The position numbers and the translations under genes are program-made. Under the pieces are notes generated by a model, which saw nothing but the letters and a program-made list of their open reading frames with translations, ran no database searches and was not told where the DNA came from. Shown here piece by piece: positions 1-11,066 of a DNA stretch of 64,000 nt; positions within the stretch are counted from its first letter, which is position 1, and every line of letters starts with the position of its first letter. Source of the DNA: Arthrinium phaeospermum (lineage: Eukaryota > Ascomycota > Sordariomycetes > Amphisphaeriales > Apiosporaceae); assembly GCA_006503535.1 (NCBI GenBank), contig QYRS01000002.1, forward strand, positions 4,898,001-4,962,000, read 5' to 3'.

Positions 1-1167
1 ATCACCCTCTTGCTCATCGCTTGATCTGCTTCCACCTTTCAAACATCTCGGCTTGGATGACAGCCACACTTCAGATATGAGTAATGAAGAGTCTGTCTGA
101 CAAAAGACAGCCATTATCTACGTTGATCAACACTTCATTGCCGTCACGGCCGAAGATGAGTCGCATTGAACGCAGTCAATATTGACTCGTCTTGAATGTA
201 TCCAGTATTCAACAGTCGCGTTGAACACATTCAATACGTGGACACAGGGCTCAAGCAGTATAAATTGCTGCCAATCCCCCAACTTTTCGCCGACTTCTCT
301 TTTCCTTTAACACTTCACCTCGCCGCCGTTAACGCCGCCACCTATTCTAGCCCGTTACTCCATATACCTAAGAAATCCCGCGGACGAAACAAACTCTAAG
401 GTAAATACCCCCTAAACGAAACAAATTACTCACTACAAGCGCGCGGTCGAGGCCGGCGCCTATTCGTTCGGAGTTACTTCTCGTTTCAGCCTGTCACTCC
501 ATACAGACGAGAAACTCCGCGGCCGCGAGACACCTTTTCTCAACCGCTTCAAGAAGAACTCGTTTACCCTTAGCTAACTACAATATTTAGACGCCCAGCG
601 GCCAGTTTTCCGGTAGAGGATATCCCATCGAAATGTATAGCTTTCCGAACGCCCTCGCGCGGTGCTGCTCTATCGATCCATACCAGAAAACCGCTGGTCT
701 GACCGGCGGAGCGGTTGCCATCCTTCGCGCGACTCCGGAAACGTGTAGTCTGCTAAATGGTCCGGGCAGGATGTATCAGGAAATGCAGAATGAGGGACCT
801 TTCCCTGCCCGAGAGCAACGGCATCCCACCACCCCGCCGAAGCCAACGGTGCCGATGAGGCCAAGCCGGAAACGGCGAACGGCGAAGAGAAGGTCGAAAG
901 ACGCGCAAGGCGCTACGGTCGTCCCAGAGGATGTTGACGAGACGAAGCTGGAATATGGAGTGACAGGGGTGGAGGATATCCCATCGAAATGTACGGCTTT
1001 CCGAACTCCGAGGGTCTGATCGGCGGAGCGATTGCCGCCCACTGCGAAAACCGCGAGGGCCGAAAACGACTAAGTACGAAACAATTGTGCAGATCCGAAA
1101 ATGGTATGTATGGGAAACTCTCTTTCCGGAGCCGTCTTCTAACCCCGAAAGCGTGTAGTCTGCAGAA

Positions 1168-1350
1168 TGAGGATCTCAAACTCCAGCGAAACCCTGCAAG
1201 AGCCAAAGGCAGTCGACGAGAAGAGTTGACATCTCATTCCGTCCGCCTCGAGGAAGAATGAGGGCCTCAAACTCCAGCGGAACCCTGCACGAGCCAAAGG
1301 CGGTCGGCGAGAAGAGTTGACATCTCATTGCGCTTGCCTCGAGCAAGAAG
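1168..1350. repeat. Two-copy tandem duplication, about 91 bp unit
   Basis: The segment from about 1168 to 1258 is repeated directly at about 1259-1350. Both copies carry CTCAAACTCCAGCG, GAGCCAAAGGC and GAGAAGAGTTGACATCTCATT, with scattered substitutions. The copies are diverged, so this is an old event. Confidence 0.85.
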
Positions 1351-1880
1351 AAGAAGAAGAACCAGAAGGGAGGGCAAGAAAAGCCTGAAGCTGATCCGCG
1401 GACATGCATGCTTCCGGGACCAGTTGAACAGGGGCTAATGCGTTCCACCCCATATGTATATATAAAACCTGGAAGTCCCCCGGACTTCCATCCCTAGATA
1501 TACTGTTCAATCCAACGGTGTTACCCTTCTACCTTTCACAGAGTCCTCCTAGGCATGAGGCTAAACTGCCGGGATGCGCAACGCTTCCATTGACAAACCA
1601 ACATGGTCACAAGTAAGCCGACAAGCGCGGACAGCTCAGCGGCCGGAAGGTGAGTGACAATATGCGAGCCCAGCCTTTTATGAATAGGATACTAACTTTT
1701 GCTCCAGAATTCCCTTCTGCCGAAAACGCCTCAGCAATGTGTAGCTTCTCATTGCTCACCTCCCCAAGCCCGCATGTCAACCGCAGATAATGCTGCGCCT
1801 GCCGCAGCCGTCGCGCCTCTCCGCCCTCAACCAACATATGTTGGCGGTCTGCAGCCTCCTCGTCACCGACGAGGAGCATT

Positions 1881-2487
1881 CCACCGGGGACAAGAAACCA
1901 AGAGTACTGGACCTGGCATAACAACGTGGCCAGACAGTACTGGCAGCGTTGCGGGATTACAGATGAAGAGTGCCTCCGTTTAAACCGACTCTGGGTGCCG
2001 CCTCCTCGTCATCGACGAGGAGTGCCTTCGGTTGAACCGACTCTGGGGTCTACGACCACACGGTCAAGACTTATGCCGGCCCGCCCGCGGCAGACGGCTT
2101 CATCGTCGCCTGTGTGCTTCACAACGCCAAGCACTCGCTGAGTGCCTGCCCCGAGGACCGTGGCTGGAACCTCGAGGAGAAGTACCGCTGCTCGTCGCGT
2201 CGCGCGGCAAGCTCCCGCCCCTTTAGTACCATGAGCGCTGGGAGGACGTCGCCTGGGCCTGGATCGAAGCCCAGGGCGGCCGCTGCGACGACGCGCTGCC
2301 TTTCACGGCCGAGTTCTACAAGCGGGTCCCCCGGATCAAGTACGCCAACTACGACCGCGCCGATCCGTCGCGCGAGCCGCTCGGCTACCGGCCAGATTGC
2401 ACCCCGTTCCTTTTCCTCGACGAGGCCAACATTGTAACTCCGACCAATACGCCGGACGACATCCCTCCCAGTTACTATTGCGAGATA
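1881..2487 (+). pseudogene. Relic of an unrecognised protein gene, split by a 52 bp duplication
   Basis: A coherent reading starts near 1881 and contains WTWHNNVARQYWQRCGITDE. It is interrupted where the segment ending ACCGACTCTGGG (1967-1994) is repeated at 2019-2047, and it resumes at about 2049 as VYDHTVKTYAGPPAADGF. It then runs, with one more frame change near 2222, through WEDVAWAWIEAQGGRCDDA and FLFLDEANIVTPTNTP to about 2487. A diverged relative of the first part lies at about 4095-4160 (HQNVARQ, stop, YWQPCLITDE). I do not recognise the family. Codon use and composition look like an ordinary fungal gene, not a transposon. Confidence 0.45.
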
Positions 2488-3831
2488 GTGACGACACGGA
2501 GGCGCCGGGCTGAGCAGAATCAGTCGGCGACCCACATGACTCGGCCAGGAGCACCCCCCGTCGTCGGCGATGGTGGCACGGAGAATGCAGATTTTGACCA
2601 CGACGGCGATGTCGACGAGAACGACGACTCGGCCGCTGGAAAAAGCAGTGTTCAAAAATTCCGGGAGGCAGCCACCAATCTGCACCAGAACACGCAGGCC
2701 TCATCCCCAGGTGCACAGCAACCAAGCTATTCTGACCACATCCTGTGCCACAAAACAGCATCAGTGGAAGCCATATTTCTTCTCTTCCAGCCATCGCCAA
2801 GCGAGGAAGGCGACCTACCTCGAGTGCTTCAGCGGCGACGCCGCACCCCGTGCGGCGTCATGATGACGAACGACCTGGCCTACAGTAAGTATTAGCCAAC
2901 TTCACTTGATTCAGGCCACAGTTGCTAACATAGTCTTTCCCGTACAGAAGATCGAGTCCCCGCAGGAGGGAAAGACGAACCCCCCCCTACTTACGGCGAA
3001 AAGCCGTACTAAGCCTACGACTCGTTCATGCAGAGATTCGAGGCCGTTGAAGAGAGCTGGCAGAAACTGGAAAACCGGGAGGAGCCCCGTCCTTCGTTTT
3101 GCCAGAAGCACCTCAGCAAAAGTACTGCGTGTACTTGAGGATGTCCAGTACCCTTCAGAGAACCGAGATCATCCAGTTCATCATTGAGGGCTGGCAACAA
3201 CTCGACATTCTTGAGAGAAGACCCGATATATACGCAGCCAACGTATAGAACTGGCTGCATCTGGTCACGGTTCGAAGCGACCTTCTTGGACACCATATCC
3301 AACTGCACGACCAAGAGTCCAGACACTGGCGTATAAAGAGGCTCATTGTAGCGGCACAGGCTTGTAACCTGTTGCCGAAGTGCGATTGGATCCGCCACGA
3401 TAACGCCCAAGACTGGCTTCACCTCTTTGTGCCAATACACAACGGAGATTGTCGCACTTGAAGAGTGAGACAGAACAGAAACATCAGACTGGGATCCCTG
3501 GCATGAAGATATGGTAAGTATTTCTCGTCCGACCGAAACGCGAACGGAATTTCTGCTAATTAATTTCTCGAACACAACAGCCCCGACCGAGCCCCGACCG
3601 AGTTCCGACCGAATTCGGCGTTGCCGGTTATCGCCGCAGAGATTCTCGCTGGTATTATCGAGTCGCGGGCTTTCCACCGAAGAATTCCTGACCAGTGTTT
3701 CTTCTGAAGCTTTCACCTCTGGCGACGAGGGTCCACGATTATTCGTCACGAACAGCCAGAATTTATTGCATCCCAGCCCGGCGGCCTTTGATGAGTTGGC
3801 TGAGGAACTTACCACCTACGGTATTCCCAAG

Positions 3832-3963
3832 TCGGAGTGGGCTCCGAAGAATACCAGCCCTCGTGGCGCAGGATGGCTCTTTGGCGACAAGGTTGCCACC
3901 GAGTTCAATCACGGTAACGGCGCTCAAGCTCCTTGCCCGCGCTCACCAGCTGGTCAACGAGGT
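3832..3963 (+). pseudogene. C-terminal fragment of a PP6/Sit4-type Ser/Thr protein phosphatase
   Basis: The frame reads SPRGAGWLFGDKVATEFNH, then after a single extra base LKLLARAHQLVNE. Joined, this matches the well-known PPP-family block SPRGAGWLFGDxVxxEFN followed by ARAHQLVxEG. The SPRGAGWLFG wording is typical of the PP6/Sit4 branch rather than PP2A or PP1. The conserved continuation (WSAPNYCYRCGN) is missing and the downstream frames are unrelated, so only about 40 codons survive. The metal-binding N-terminal motifs GDxHG and GDxVDRG are absent. This is a dead fragment of a housekeeping enzyme gene whose functional copy must lie elsewhere. Confidence 0.75.
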
Positions 3964-5050
3964 ACTAGGTATGCTATGGTCCCCCGTGGCCCGACCTGCA
4001 GACTGTACCGAGTCCCGTACCTGTTCCGAAAGTACGCGGTCGACCTCGTCGGTCCCAAGAACCGGTTCCCCATCCCATGCGACCCGAGCGAGGCGGAGGT
4101 CGCTCACCAGAACGTGGCAAGGCAGTAGTACTGGCAGCCCTGCCTCATCACCGATGAGGCTACTCCGACTGTACAGATCGCGACACCCCCGTAGGTCTGC
4201 CACTACGAGGGATGCAAGCGAAAGCCGCCACACCGACCACTGTAGTGCAATCAGCCCGCCAAGCCATCCCAGAGAGTAGCGAGAATGAATGGATAACGGT
4301 TTCCAAGAAGTCGAAGCCGAAAAAGGCTACGCAACATATCCACTTCAGCCAGGGGTTGGTTACTCGGAGCTTGTTGGACCGCCACTTGAACGGGCATAAC
4401 ATCACCCTGAAGCAGAATGCTAAGATGCGCTCGAACCGTATCCTCGAGAACTCTGGGGTGGCTCCAAGTCCTTCTCAGCAAACCCTCGTCAATGGACCCG
4501 ATGGATACCGGCTGAGGCGGTGCCATCCCCGATGGCACCAGACTCTCAACCCAACCGAAGACAAGGAGTGTCCCTGCTGATCTGTCCCGATACGGTGCCA
4601 GTTTTGAGGCTCAGGACCAGAACTGCTTGACTCGAGCTGTCCCTGCTTTCTGTCCCTGCTTTGCCCTCGCCGGAACCGACCCTGCCATCTGTTTCGACGA
4701 TTCAATACAGGTACGTACATCGACTTCGCCGATTGAATATTACATCCACTCCGCCGCATTGAATACGGGCATCCATCTAACCGACCCATGCACGCTCTAG
4801 ATAAATTACTCGTCGCTTGGTTGCTTCTCCCAGATCACCGACAACCGACCAACAACTTGCTTCGCTTTGCTCGTCGGTCGCGAATAGGCACCATGGATCG
4901 CCACGAAGAGCACCGACAGCAACCCTCTTCCCAGCCCGAACATCTTGGAAGCCGATTTCGAGGGGGTGAGGCAGGACCTTGAGGCTGAACGAAAGATCCC
5001 CCAGACCCCTGAGCAGCCGTATGCCGAAAGCACCCCAGCAATAACAGAGA

Positions 5051-5098
5051 AAATGGGCGAGAGTGGCCTGTTAAAATGGGCGAGAGTGGCCTGTTGAA
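5051..5098. repeat. Two-copy 24 bp tandem repeat
   Basis: AAAATGGGCGAGAGTGGCC is present twice in direct succession, followed by TGTT in both copies. The copies are essentially identical, so the duplication is recent compared with its surroundings. Confidence 0.85.
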
Positions 5099-5168
5099 GC
5101 GGCTCATTTGGGGAGCGGCACCTAGTCGTTCATTTGGGCTGCACATCTTCTTCCCGTCCGAATTAAGG

Positions 5169-5660
5169 GGGAACCGAGGTTTGCCTTTGGCTCGCTCTTG
5201 GACAAACTTGACAAGACCAACTGCCGCGCCTTTGGCTTGCCCCAGGACATCCGCGACTATTTCGAGAATGTCAGAACGGAATCCGACGGCAAATGCGACG
5301 TTTTGACGATTGTCCTTCTGTGATTGGGAGCGAAGAACTTCCGGCCGGTAAACCTGTCGAGTATGTATACCATTGCCCATTCTCCACTGTGTCTTTCTTG
5401 CTGACATGTAATCAACAGGGATAATAAAGAAGGCTCCGATGAGCACAGGTCGGTGCATTGTCGCTATGATGCACACAGTTTCCCAGGTGGAAGCCCGCTT
5501 CAACTCCAAGAAGCTACACCGGTACGACTGGGTCTTCTTCACTGAAGATCTCACCAAGGAGTTCAAGGCCGCAGTTCAAGTGGCTGGCCTCTTGCTGCCT
5601 TATGAGACTCTCGTTGGGAGTTTCCTGTGTTGCACGGCTGTGAATGGTAAGTTAGACACC
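5169..5660 (+). pseudogene. Coding-like fragments, the second resembling a KRE2/MNT1 (GT15) mannosyltransferase
   Basis: From 5169 to 5307 one frame reads PRFAFGSLLDKLDKTNCRAF and continues to IRDYFENVRTESDG before a stop; I do not recognise it. From 5439 another frame reads MMHTVSQVEARFNSKK, then YDWVFFTEDLTKEFKAAV. That wording recalls the N-terminal part of Golgi alpha-1,2-mannosyltransferases, where a (S)VExRFN motif precedes YPWVFLNDE and FTxEFK. The fragment lacks the catalytic core. A potential donor (GTAAGT) follows at about 5647, so an exon boundary may be preserved. The GT15 assignment is moderate at best. Confidence 0.4.
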
Positions 5661-5734
5661 AGCCTGGTCGGCTTGAGGCATTGCACTAATGTGACTAGTA
5701 TTATAGTATAACAAAGAGGGCAAGAGAACCCCGA

Positions 5735-5880
5735 GACAAGAAAAAAACAAAAAAAAAAGAAACGAATAAAACGAAAAAAGAAAAAGAAACGAACGAAACG
5801 AAAAGAAACGAGAAGAATACGAGAAACCAAAAGAAGGGAGGGAGGGAGGCAAAAACACAAAAAAACTTTTGAATAAAACG
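5735..5880. repeat. Purine-rich low-complexity tract
   Basis: The plus strand is almost purely A and G, with recurring GAAACGAA and AAAAAGAAA words, and is immediately followed by an open frame with no recognisable product. Apparent open frames on the minus strand (runs of F, S and L) are composition artefacts. Confidence 0.8.
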
Positions 5881-6209
5881 AAATTAGGTGGACGAGCAAG
5901 ACATGGTCCGTCGACTCTACATGGCGTTCCGAAATGCGGAGGATGCGTTCAAGGGGCGGAAGCAAAGGCCACCGGTCTTTGCAGCAGCCCAGTTGCTGCG
6001 GGCACACCCTGTGTCTGCAATGTTGGCCCGGATGGTGGTGACAGGAGTAGCGAAAACTCCGGAGCCGGAAGGTTCGAAGTAAGTAAGTAAGGCCCTGACT
6101 GTGATACACATTGAGCGTTAAGCTGACCTGCGACAAGGAAAAAAACCACTCGATGACCGCACCGAGATAAAGACGAGAAGAAGCCGAGAACGAAATCCGT
6201 TTGCCATTG

Positions 6210-6341
6210 GCAAAGGTCCTTGGCACCGCCAAGGACCTCAAAGCGAAGTCAGAATACCCGAACCCATTCATGTACGAAGGTCCTTGGCACCGCTGAGGAC
6301 TTCAAAGCGAAGTCAGATCTGCCCGAATCCGTTCCTGTACC
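6210..6341. repeat. Two-copy tandem duplication, about 66 bp unit
   Basis: AAGGTCCTTGGCACCGC begins both copies (about 6211 and 6276), and both contain TCAAAGCGAAGTCAGA. They differ by scattered substitutions. Confidence 0.8.
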
Positions 6342-6636
6342 GATTCGAGGGTCAAAGAAGGCCTTCCAGACGAGCATCCCGAAAAGGTGGACCAGCATCG
6401 AGCATTACCTCCTGCAGAATGATGTCTTGCTGTATCGAAAACGGACGTATTCTCAACGATAGCAAAGCCTAAGAGCAGGGTTTCGTCGTCCAACATCGTA
6501 TCCCTACTACGGTCAGAGAAAATGCTCATCATCGGCCAACCCAAGGTCGAGAAGACACTCCTCGCCCAGCTCCAAGCCCGTCACCTCCCCCAACATCCCC
6601 CTGGCAATCTGGTTCGACCACCTCGCCAGCGTTAAT

Positions 6637-6900
6637 ATGTTTCTTCCGAAACGTCGAGTTTGGTACTTTCATGACATCGGCTACCCTCATGCTCTTTGTC
6701 CCGACTGCCCATCTCCCGTCGAGAAGCTGACTTATGGCCCTGAGCAAGATCCCAAGAAGATCCGAGCTGCAGAGCTCAATGCCAGGTCCATCGAGGAGTA
6801 CGGCGAGGGCGTAGAGGTGAGCGAAGGCCTCGCCGAACACGGCGTCCCCAGCAAGGTTGCCGCGCGGGTCAAGTCCTTGTCGAAGGCACCGACGACTTAG
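6637..6900 (+). pseudogene. Open reading remnant with a CPDC motif, function unknown
   Basis: This 87-codon frame contains RRVWYFHDIGYPHALCPDCP followed by a charged stretch (EQDPKKIRAAELNARSIEEY). Composition is coding-like, but the start is arbitrary, no splice-compatible upstream exon was found, and the next 120 bp lack a continuing frame. It may be the first part of the same ancestral gene as the Cys-rich finger at 7020-7541, with which it shares strand and style. No family is recognised. Confidence 0.35.
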
Positions 6901-7019
6901 AACTCATCCCCCAAGAGCGCCAGCAAGAAGGGCAGCCTGGCAAGGAACGCCCCACGAGATCAGAGAGACGCAAGGCTGCAAAAGCGAAGAAGAAACAGAG
7001 AAATGCAGATGCCTCTAGA

Positions 7020-7541
7020 TTGGCCAAGGAGGAGACTCTTCAAGATTCGAACACAGACGACATCCAAGGCAAAACTACAACACAGGCCCCAGGCTCGGGC
7101 AGTGGTTCATCAACGGGATCATCCGCAGTTGTGTTTGCTCCGTCAAGTAGCTCAGGAGTATCCGAGCCAATAGAAAGGCGACTGGCAGCACTTCGCGCCG
7201 TGTGCGCAAAGCCTGGCTGCCCCAACAAGAAAGCGACGGTTGACTGTCAACGATGCCAGCTAGTCAGATGCTGCAGTCGCGATTGCAGCAAACCAGGCCA
7301 GGATATGAAGGGCGTAGCACAGAAGGCCTATACCAACATCAAAGAGACGTCATCCAAACTCTTCAACATCCAAGCCGTCAAGAGAGCTCTCAAGAAACCT
7401 CGCAAGGGCAACGCCAAAGAAAAACTCCAAAATGACACAGACATGGCAAGCCAAGTCGATAACTCCAACAACCTCCCTGATCCCCAGTCTGGCAGCATCT
7501 TATACCGGATCCCACGAGAATCTCCTGGCGGCGACGACTAG
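7020..7541 (+). pseudogene. Cys-rich (MYND-like) finger fragment
   Basis: The frame of about 173 codons opens with a Ser/Gly/Thr-rich stretch. It then reads CAKPGCPNKKATVDCQRCQ and RCCSRDCSKPGQD, which gives Cys pairs spaced roughly as in MYND or HIT-type zinc fingers (CxxxxC, CxxC, CCxxxC). The final His/Cys pair is not visible. After the finger come a basic stretch (RALKKPRKGNAKEK) and a stop. The frame begins without a convincing start, so I treat it as a fragment. A small real gene with missed upstream exons cannot be excluded. Confidence 0.4.
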
Positions 7542-8026
7542 AAACGCCGAGCTAACGCCGAGCTCGTTCGGGTCTCGTCCGCGCTTATCCGCGTTTCGGT
7601 TGGACGAGAAATAACGAGAAATACTCACCCTCTTATCTCGGTCGGGAAAGAAATCATGCTTCCTATATGACGCATCATGACGCCAGAAGCCTGGTGGTGG
7701 AAGACGTGAACGAACCATATCCTCACGTCAACTCAGATGGCGTCCACAAAGCACCAAGCAATGAGAGGCAGAAAGAAGTACCTCGAATGCCTCACAGCTC
7801 AGCCCAGGGACGAATCTCCCGATCCCACTTTGCCCAGCACACTTTGCTCATTCCTTGCTCATATTTGCTGCCTGGTGCATTTCCCGCTTGATCCGGTCTC
7901 TGAACGGGGAGCATGACAACGGAAAGGTATTGGTCTAAGCATAAGGATTGGGATCACATGGGTAACGAAAGAGGGACGAAGGGTTTCTCATCTGATTGTT
8001 CCGGGGCGTCGGTCCACCGCACTTCA

Positions 8027-8233
8027 GGCGCCGAAAGGAAGGCACGGAAAGTAACGTGCCGAAAGGAAGCTGCTGAAAGGAAGGCACCGAAAAGGGAAGG
8101 AGCCGAAAAAGGAAGGCGCCGGATTGAAGGCACGGAAAGGAAGGCGCCGAATTGAATGCGCCAAATTGAATGCGCCGAAGGGAAGGTGCTGGATTGAATG
8201 CGCCGAAGGGAAGGTGCCGGAAGGAAGGCGCTT
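8027..8233. repeat. Minisatellite, unit about 16-18 bp
   Basis: About a dozen imperfect units built on GGAAGGCGCCGAA, GGAAGGTGCCGG and ATTGAATGCGCC lie head to tail. The array ends abruptly at about 8233. Open frames across it on both strands are artefacts of the repeat. Confidence 0.85.
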
Positions 8234-8998
8234 GGGTGTGATTTACGGCCCTAGAAGTCGGCTTCGGTCTCGTATTTGAAGGGCGAAAACAGAGGGATGG
8301 AGTCTGATACATCCTGCCCTCGCCGCAAGTCGAGTTTCAACCACCGCAGGGGCTTCTTGGTCGGCGCCCATCAACAAGGCCTTTGCCGACAAGGTGGTCG
8401 AGGCTGCAGTGGGCGAGGCATTGCATCACTTTTGATGCCCGCCCTGCCTATCTCGGCGAGATGAGAAGGCGCGTCCCTCGAGGCGAAAGTCGCCTGGTTT
8501 GCGAAAACACTTCAGCAAAAGACTGGCAAGAGATCGAAAATGCTCTGGTCGTCGATGATGATCGCGCCGCGGCTGCCCTCGTGTAGGCCACTAACCAGCT
8601 CCTCTCGATAGACCGAGCAGCGTTGCTTCTAGCAAGGCGCCGGCTTCGGAGGATGGTTCTGGTGACGAGGGTGCAACGATTGATGTTGAGTCGCCAATGG
8701 TTGCGAATGGAAGCACACGGTCTTCTCCTGTGAAGCATCTGAAGCAGGAGAAGGAATAGACGAGGCACCGAGCTTACCATCTTATGCCCTTACTGTATTC
8801 CTGCCCTTGACTTCAGTCATTATGCGAGATTGCAACGGCAGACACATCGCCATACCACCGCAGAGGTAGCAGGGAACACCAGGAGGATTTCTGTTACGAC
8901 TAGTAACGGTCTTCCCTATGTCCCTCATGAGGCAAAGTGTCAGGCCAAGGGCAACCGTATGCTCATGTCCAGATCTTGATCATCTGAAATGTAATCTG

Positions 8999-9140
8999 GC
9001 CTCTTCCGCCAAAATCGCCCTGCGCCCCATCCCACGCTCGAGTAAAAAGCTTCAGGCTCGTAGTGAGGCACGCAAGGGACGTGGCTTCGGTTTCGTTACA
9101 CTGACCTCTGAGGGGTTACAGCAGAAGACCGTACGAGGGA
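8999..9140 (+). pseudogene. RNA-recognition-motif fragment
   Basis: The frame reads ARKGRGFGFVTLTSEGLQQK. RGFGFVTL fits the RNP1 octamer of RRM domains, whose consensus is (R/K)G(F/Y)(G/A)(F/Y)(V/I)x(F/Y); the last position here is Leu. The following residues fit the helix that usually comes next (SExxxQKA). No RNP2 motif is readable upstream in any frame, and the frame loses RRM character after about 9140. Confidence 0.45.
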
Positions 9141-9615
9141 CACTGGTGACGAGACCCGGCTCATTCCCCATTGGAAGTAGCGTCCACAACCACATGGGCC
9201 AGCTCTGTAGTGTAGATGGTGGCAAGTGGTCAAGAAGAGAACAGGTATGTGACCATGCACCCGTGTATTGTATGGATTTTGCCAGCTAACCCACTGTCGT
9301 CCAGGGACCTCGACTGGAGCGACGAGCGTGCCAATGGCTATGAACCAATTCAACAACGACAACCTTGGAGACCTGCTGCGGTTATGAGTACGACCTAGCT
9401 GGGCCTACACCGGCGACCCAGCAAGGCTGGGAGAGCTGGCGCGACGCCTCTCAGACCGTCTCATACTCGTCGTTCGCCAACGGTAGCTATGGATCGCAAC
9501 GACGAGTATCAGGGGCAGTCCCCTGCCAGCGGCGAACATTTTGACGAGGGACTCGGCGACGGTTGGATGGAGAACTACGCGAACTTGATGCGTAGTCAAA
9601 ATCCCCCTGATATCG

Positions 9616-9708
9616 CCGACCAGCAAATCGTTGACCAGCATCGCGACGACCAGCATTTCGCCGACCAGCATATCGTCGACCAGATTCACGCCGACCAGCA
9701 TCACGTTA
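9616..9708. repeat. Short tandem repeat of a CGACCAGCAT word
   Basis: The 10-15 bp word (GCCGACCAGCAT and variants) occurs seven times in about 90 bp. In one plus-strand frame it encodes an A/V-D-Q-H-rich string. No surrounding gene can be supported. Confidence 0.75.
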
Positions 9709-10485
9709 CGGTCTATTCAACAACATCCCTATTGTCATCTTGCCAGTCGAGGATTTACGCACTGCTTTCCAGAGCTTACAAGGTGTGCTCCAAAGAACAT
9801 CTATAACTACAAGGTGGCGTCCGACGTCTCTGGGTTTTGGGGAGAGCCACGAGCATACCCACTCCACCACTATATCGACCGAGAAATCCAGAGAGCCGAG
9901 ATCGGGCCTGTTCTGATTCGTCGCTGGCAGGATGCTGGAGGACACCGTACGCAGTTCACGCCGAGGCATAACTGGTAAAGGCAACAAGATCAGCGATGAT
10001 GCTTTCTCTCCCCCGGAGAGAAAGACAATGACAAGAATAACCGAAGAACAGTCTGGGAGCTCAAACCCTGGCGCTTGAAGACAGTTTCCAGCATCCAATG
10101 GCTATGAATCAATTCAATCGCGGCGCGACGCCGTCGTATGTTGTGTTTATGACAGGGCGTCATTGCCACTGTCAATGTTGGTCATGCAACCCCTCTCTTC
10201 CACCGGGGGAGAGGGTACCGTTGGCTTTGTCAGTTTTGGTCATGCAATGCAATCCCCCTCTTCCAGTGGGGGACGCCGCTGACTCGTTCAATGGCACGCC
10301 GGATACGCGCTTGACACCATTCTCCCCTGATGATGGTCTCGTGCTCGGCTGGGGTGCTGAAGCTGAGGAGTCCGACGGGGAGGCAGACCCAGTCAGAAGT
10401 CTTCGGCCCCCTTACAAGACTTCATGGACCAGCGAGTCCCGACCGCCACGGCTGCCGCACAGAAGACCTTGGGTTTGAGCCGCAA

Positions 10486-10690
10486 GCGCACACAGCCCCA
10501 GCTAAAGAACCCATCGGCTAAACGTACACGCGCCTCGAAGACGCCCAGCCAAGCTGGATCGATGCTGGCTCTGATGCTAACGACATCGCAAGAAACCTAA
10601 GCCCCAGCGAAAGAACCCACCGGCTAAGCGTGCTCGCCCCGAAGACGCCCAGTCAAGCTGGAGCGTTTGCTGGCTCTGATGCTGACACCG
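10486..10690. repeat. Two-copy tandem duplication, about 102 bp unit
   Basis: Copies at about 10486-10587 and 10588-10690 share AAAGAACCCA, CGGCTAA, GAAGACGCCCAG and GCTGGCTCTGATGCT. One frame of the second copy reads KPKPQRKNPPAKRARPEDAQ, like a nuclear-localisation stretch, but no longer gene is supported. Confidence 0.75.
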
Positions 10691-11066
10691 ACTATGACGT
10701 TGGCTGCGAACCATAGAACCTATCGGACGGCCTTCAGAGCGAAAAGTCACCTGAAGGTCCATCGTCTATCCTAGATACGATCTCGGATGGGATTGGCTCG
10801 GCTGACGGTGGGGTGGCGATATTGACACGATCGCAGAAGCCGAAGGGCTTCCTCGTGCCCGACTGCACCTGCCTGGTTCTTCACACAAAAGGTCGACCAC
10901 GCCAGCAAGAACATCTGGGCACCCGACCGTGTGGGTAACCGCCGACTGACAGACTGGCCCAGCCCTGCGGAGCTGAGAGAGGCCGGCGTCGAGCGTGCTG
11001 CGCGACTGAAGCCTCGCATGTTGCCCATCCCCAGATACTACAACGTCGACGCCCGAAATGTGCATG

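Noticed and set aside
3015..3815. A 266-codon minus-strand open frame in the mosaic
   Set aside because: It has no recognisable motif or splice partners, and the flanking relics are on the plus strand. Length alone is not enough in GC-rich DNA.
5600..6271. A Phe/Ser-rich minus-strand frame resembling a membrane protein
   Set aside because: The hydrophobic run is the complement of the purine tract at 5735-5880.
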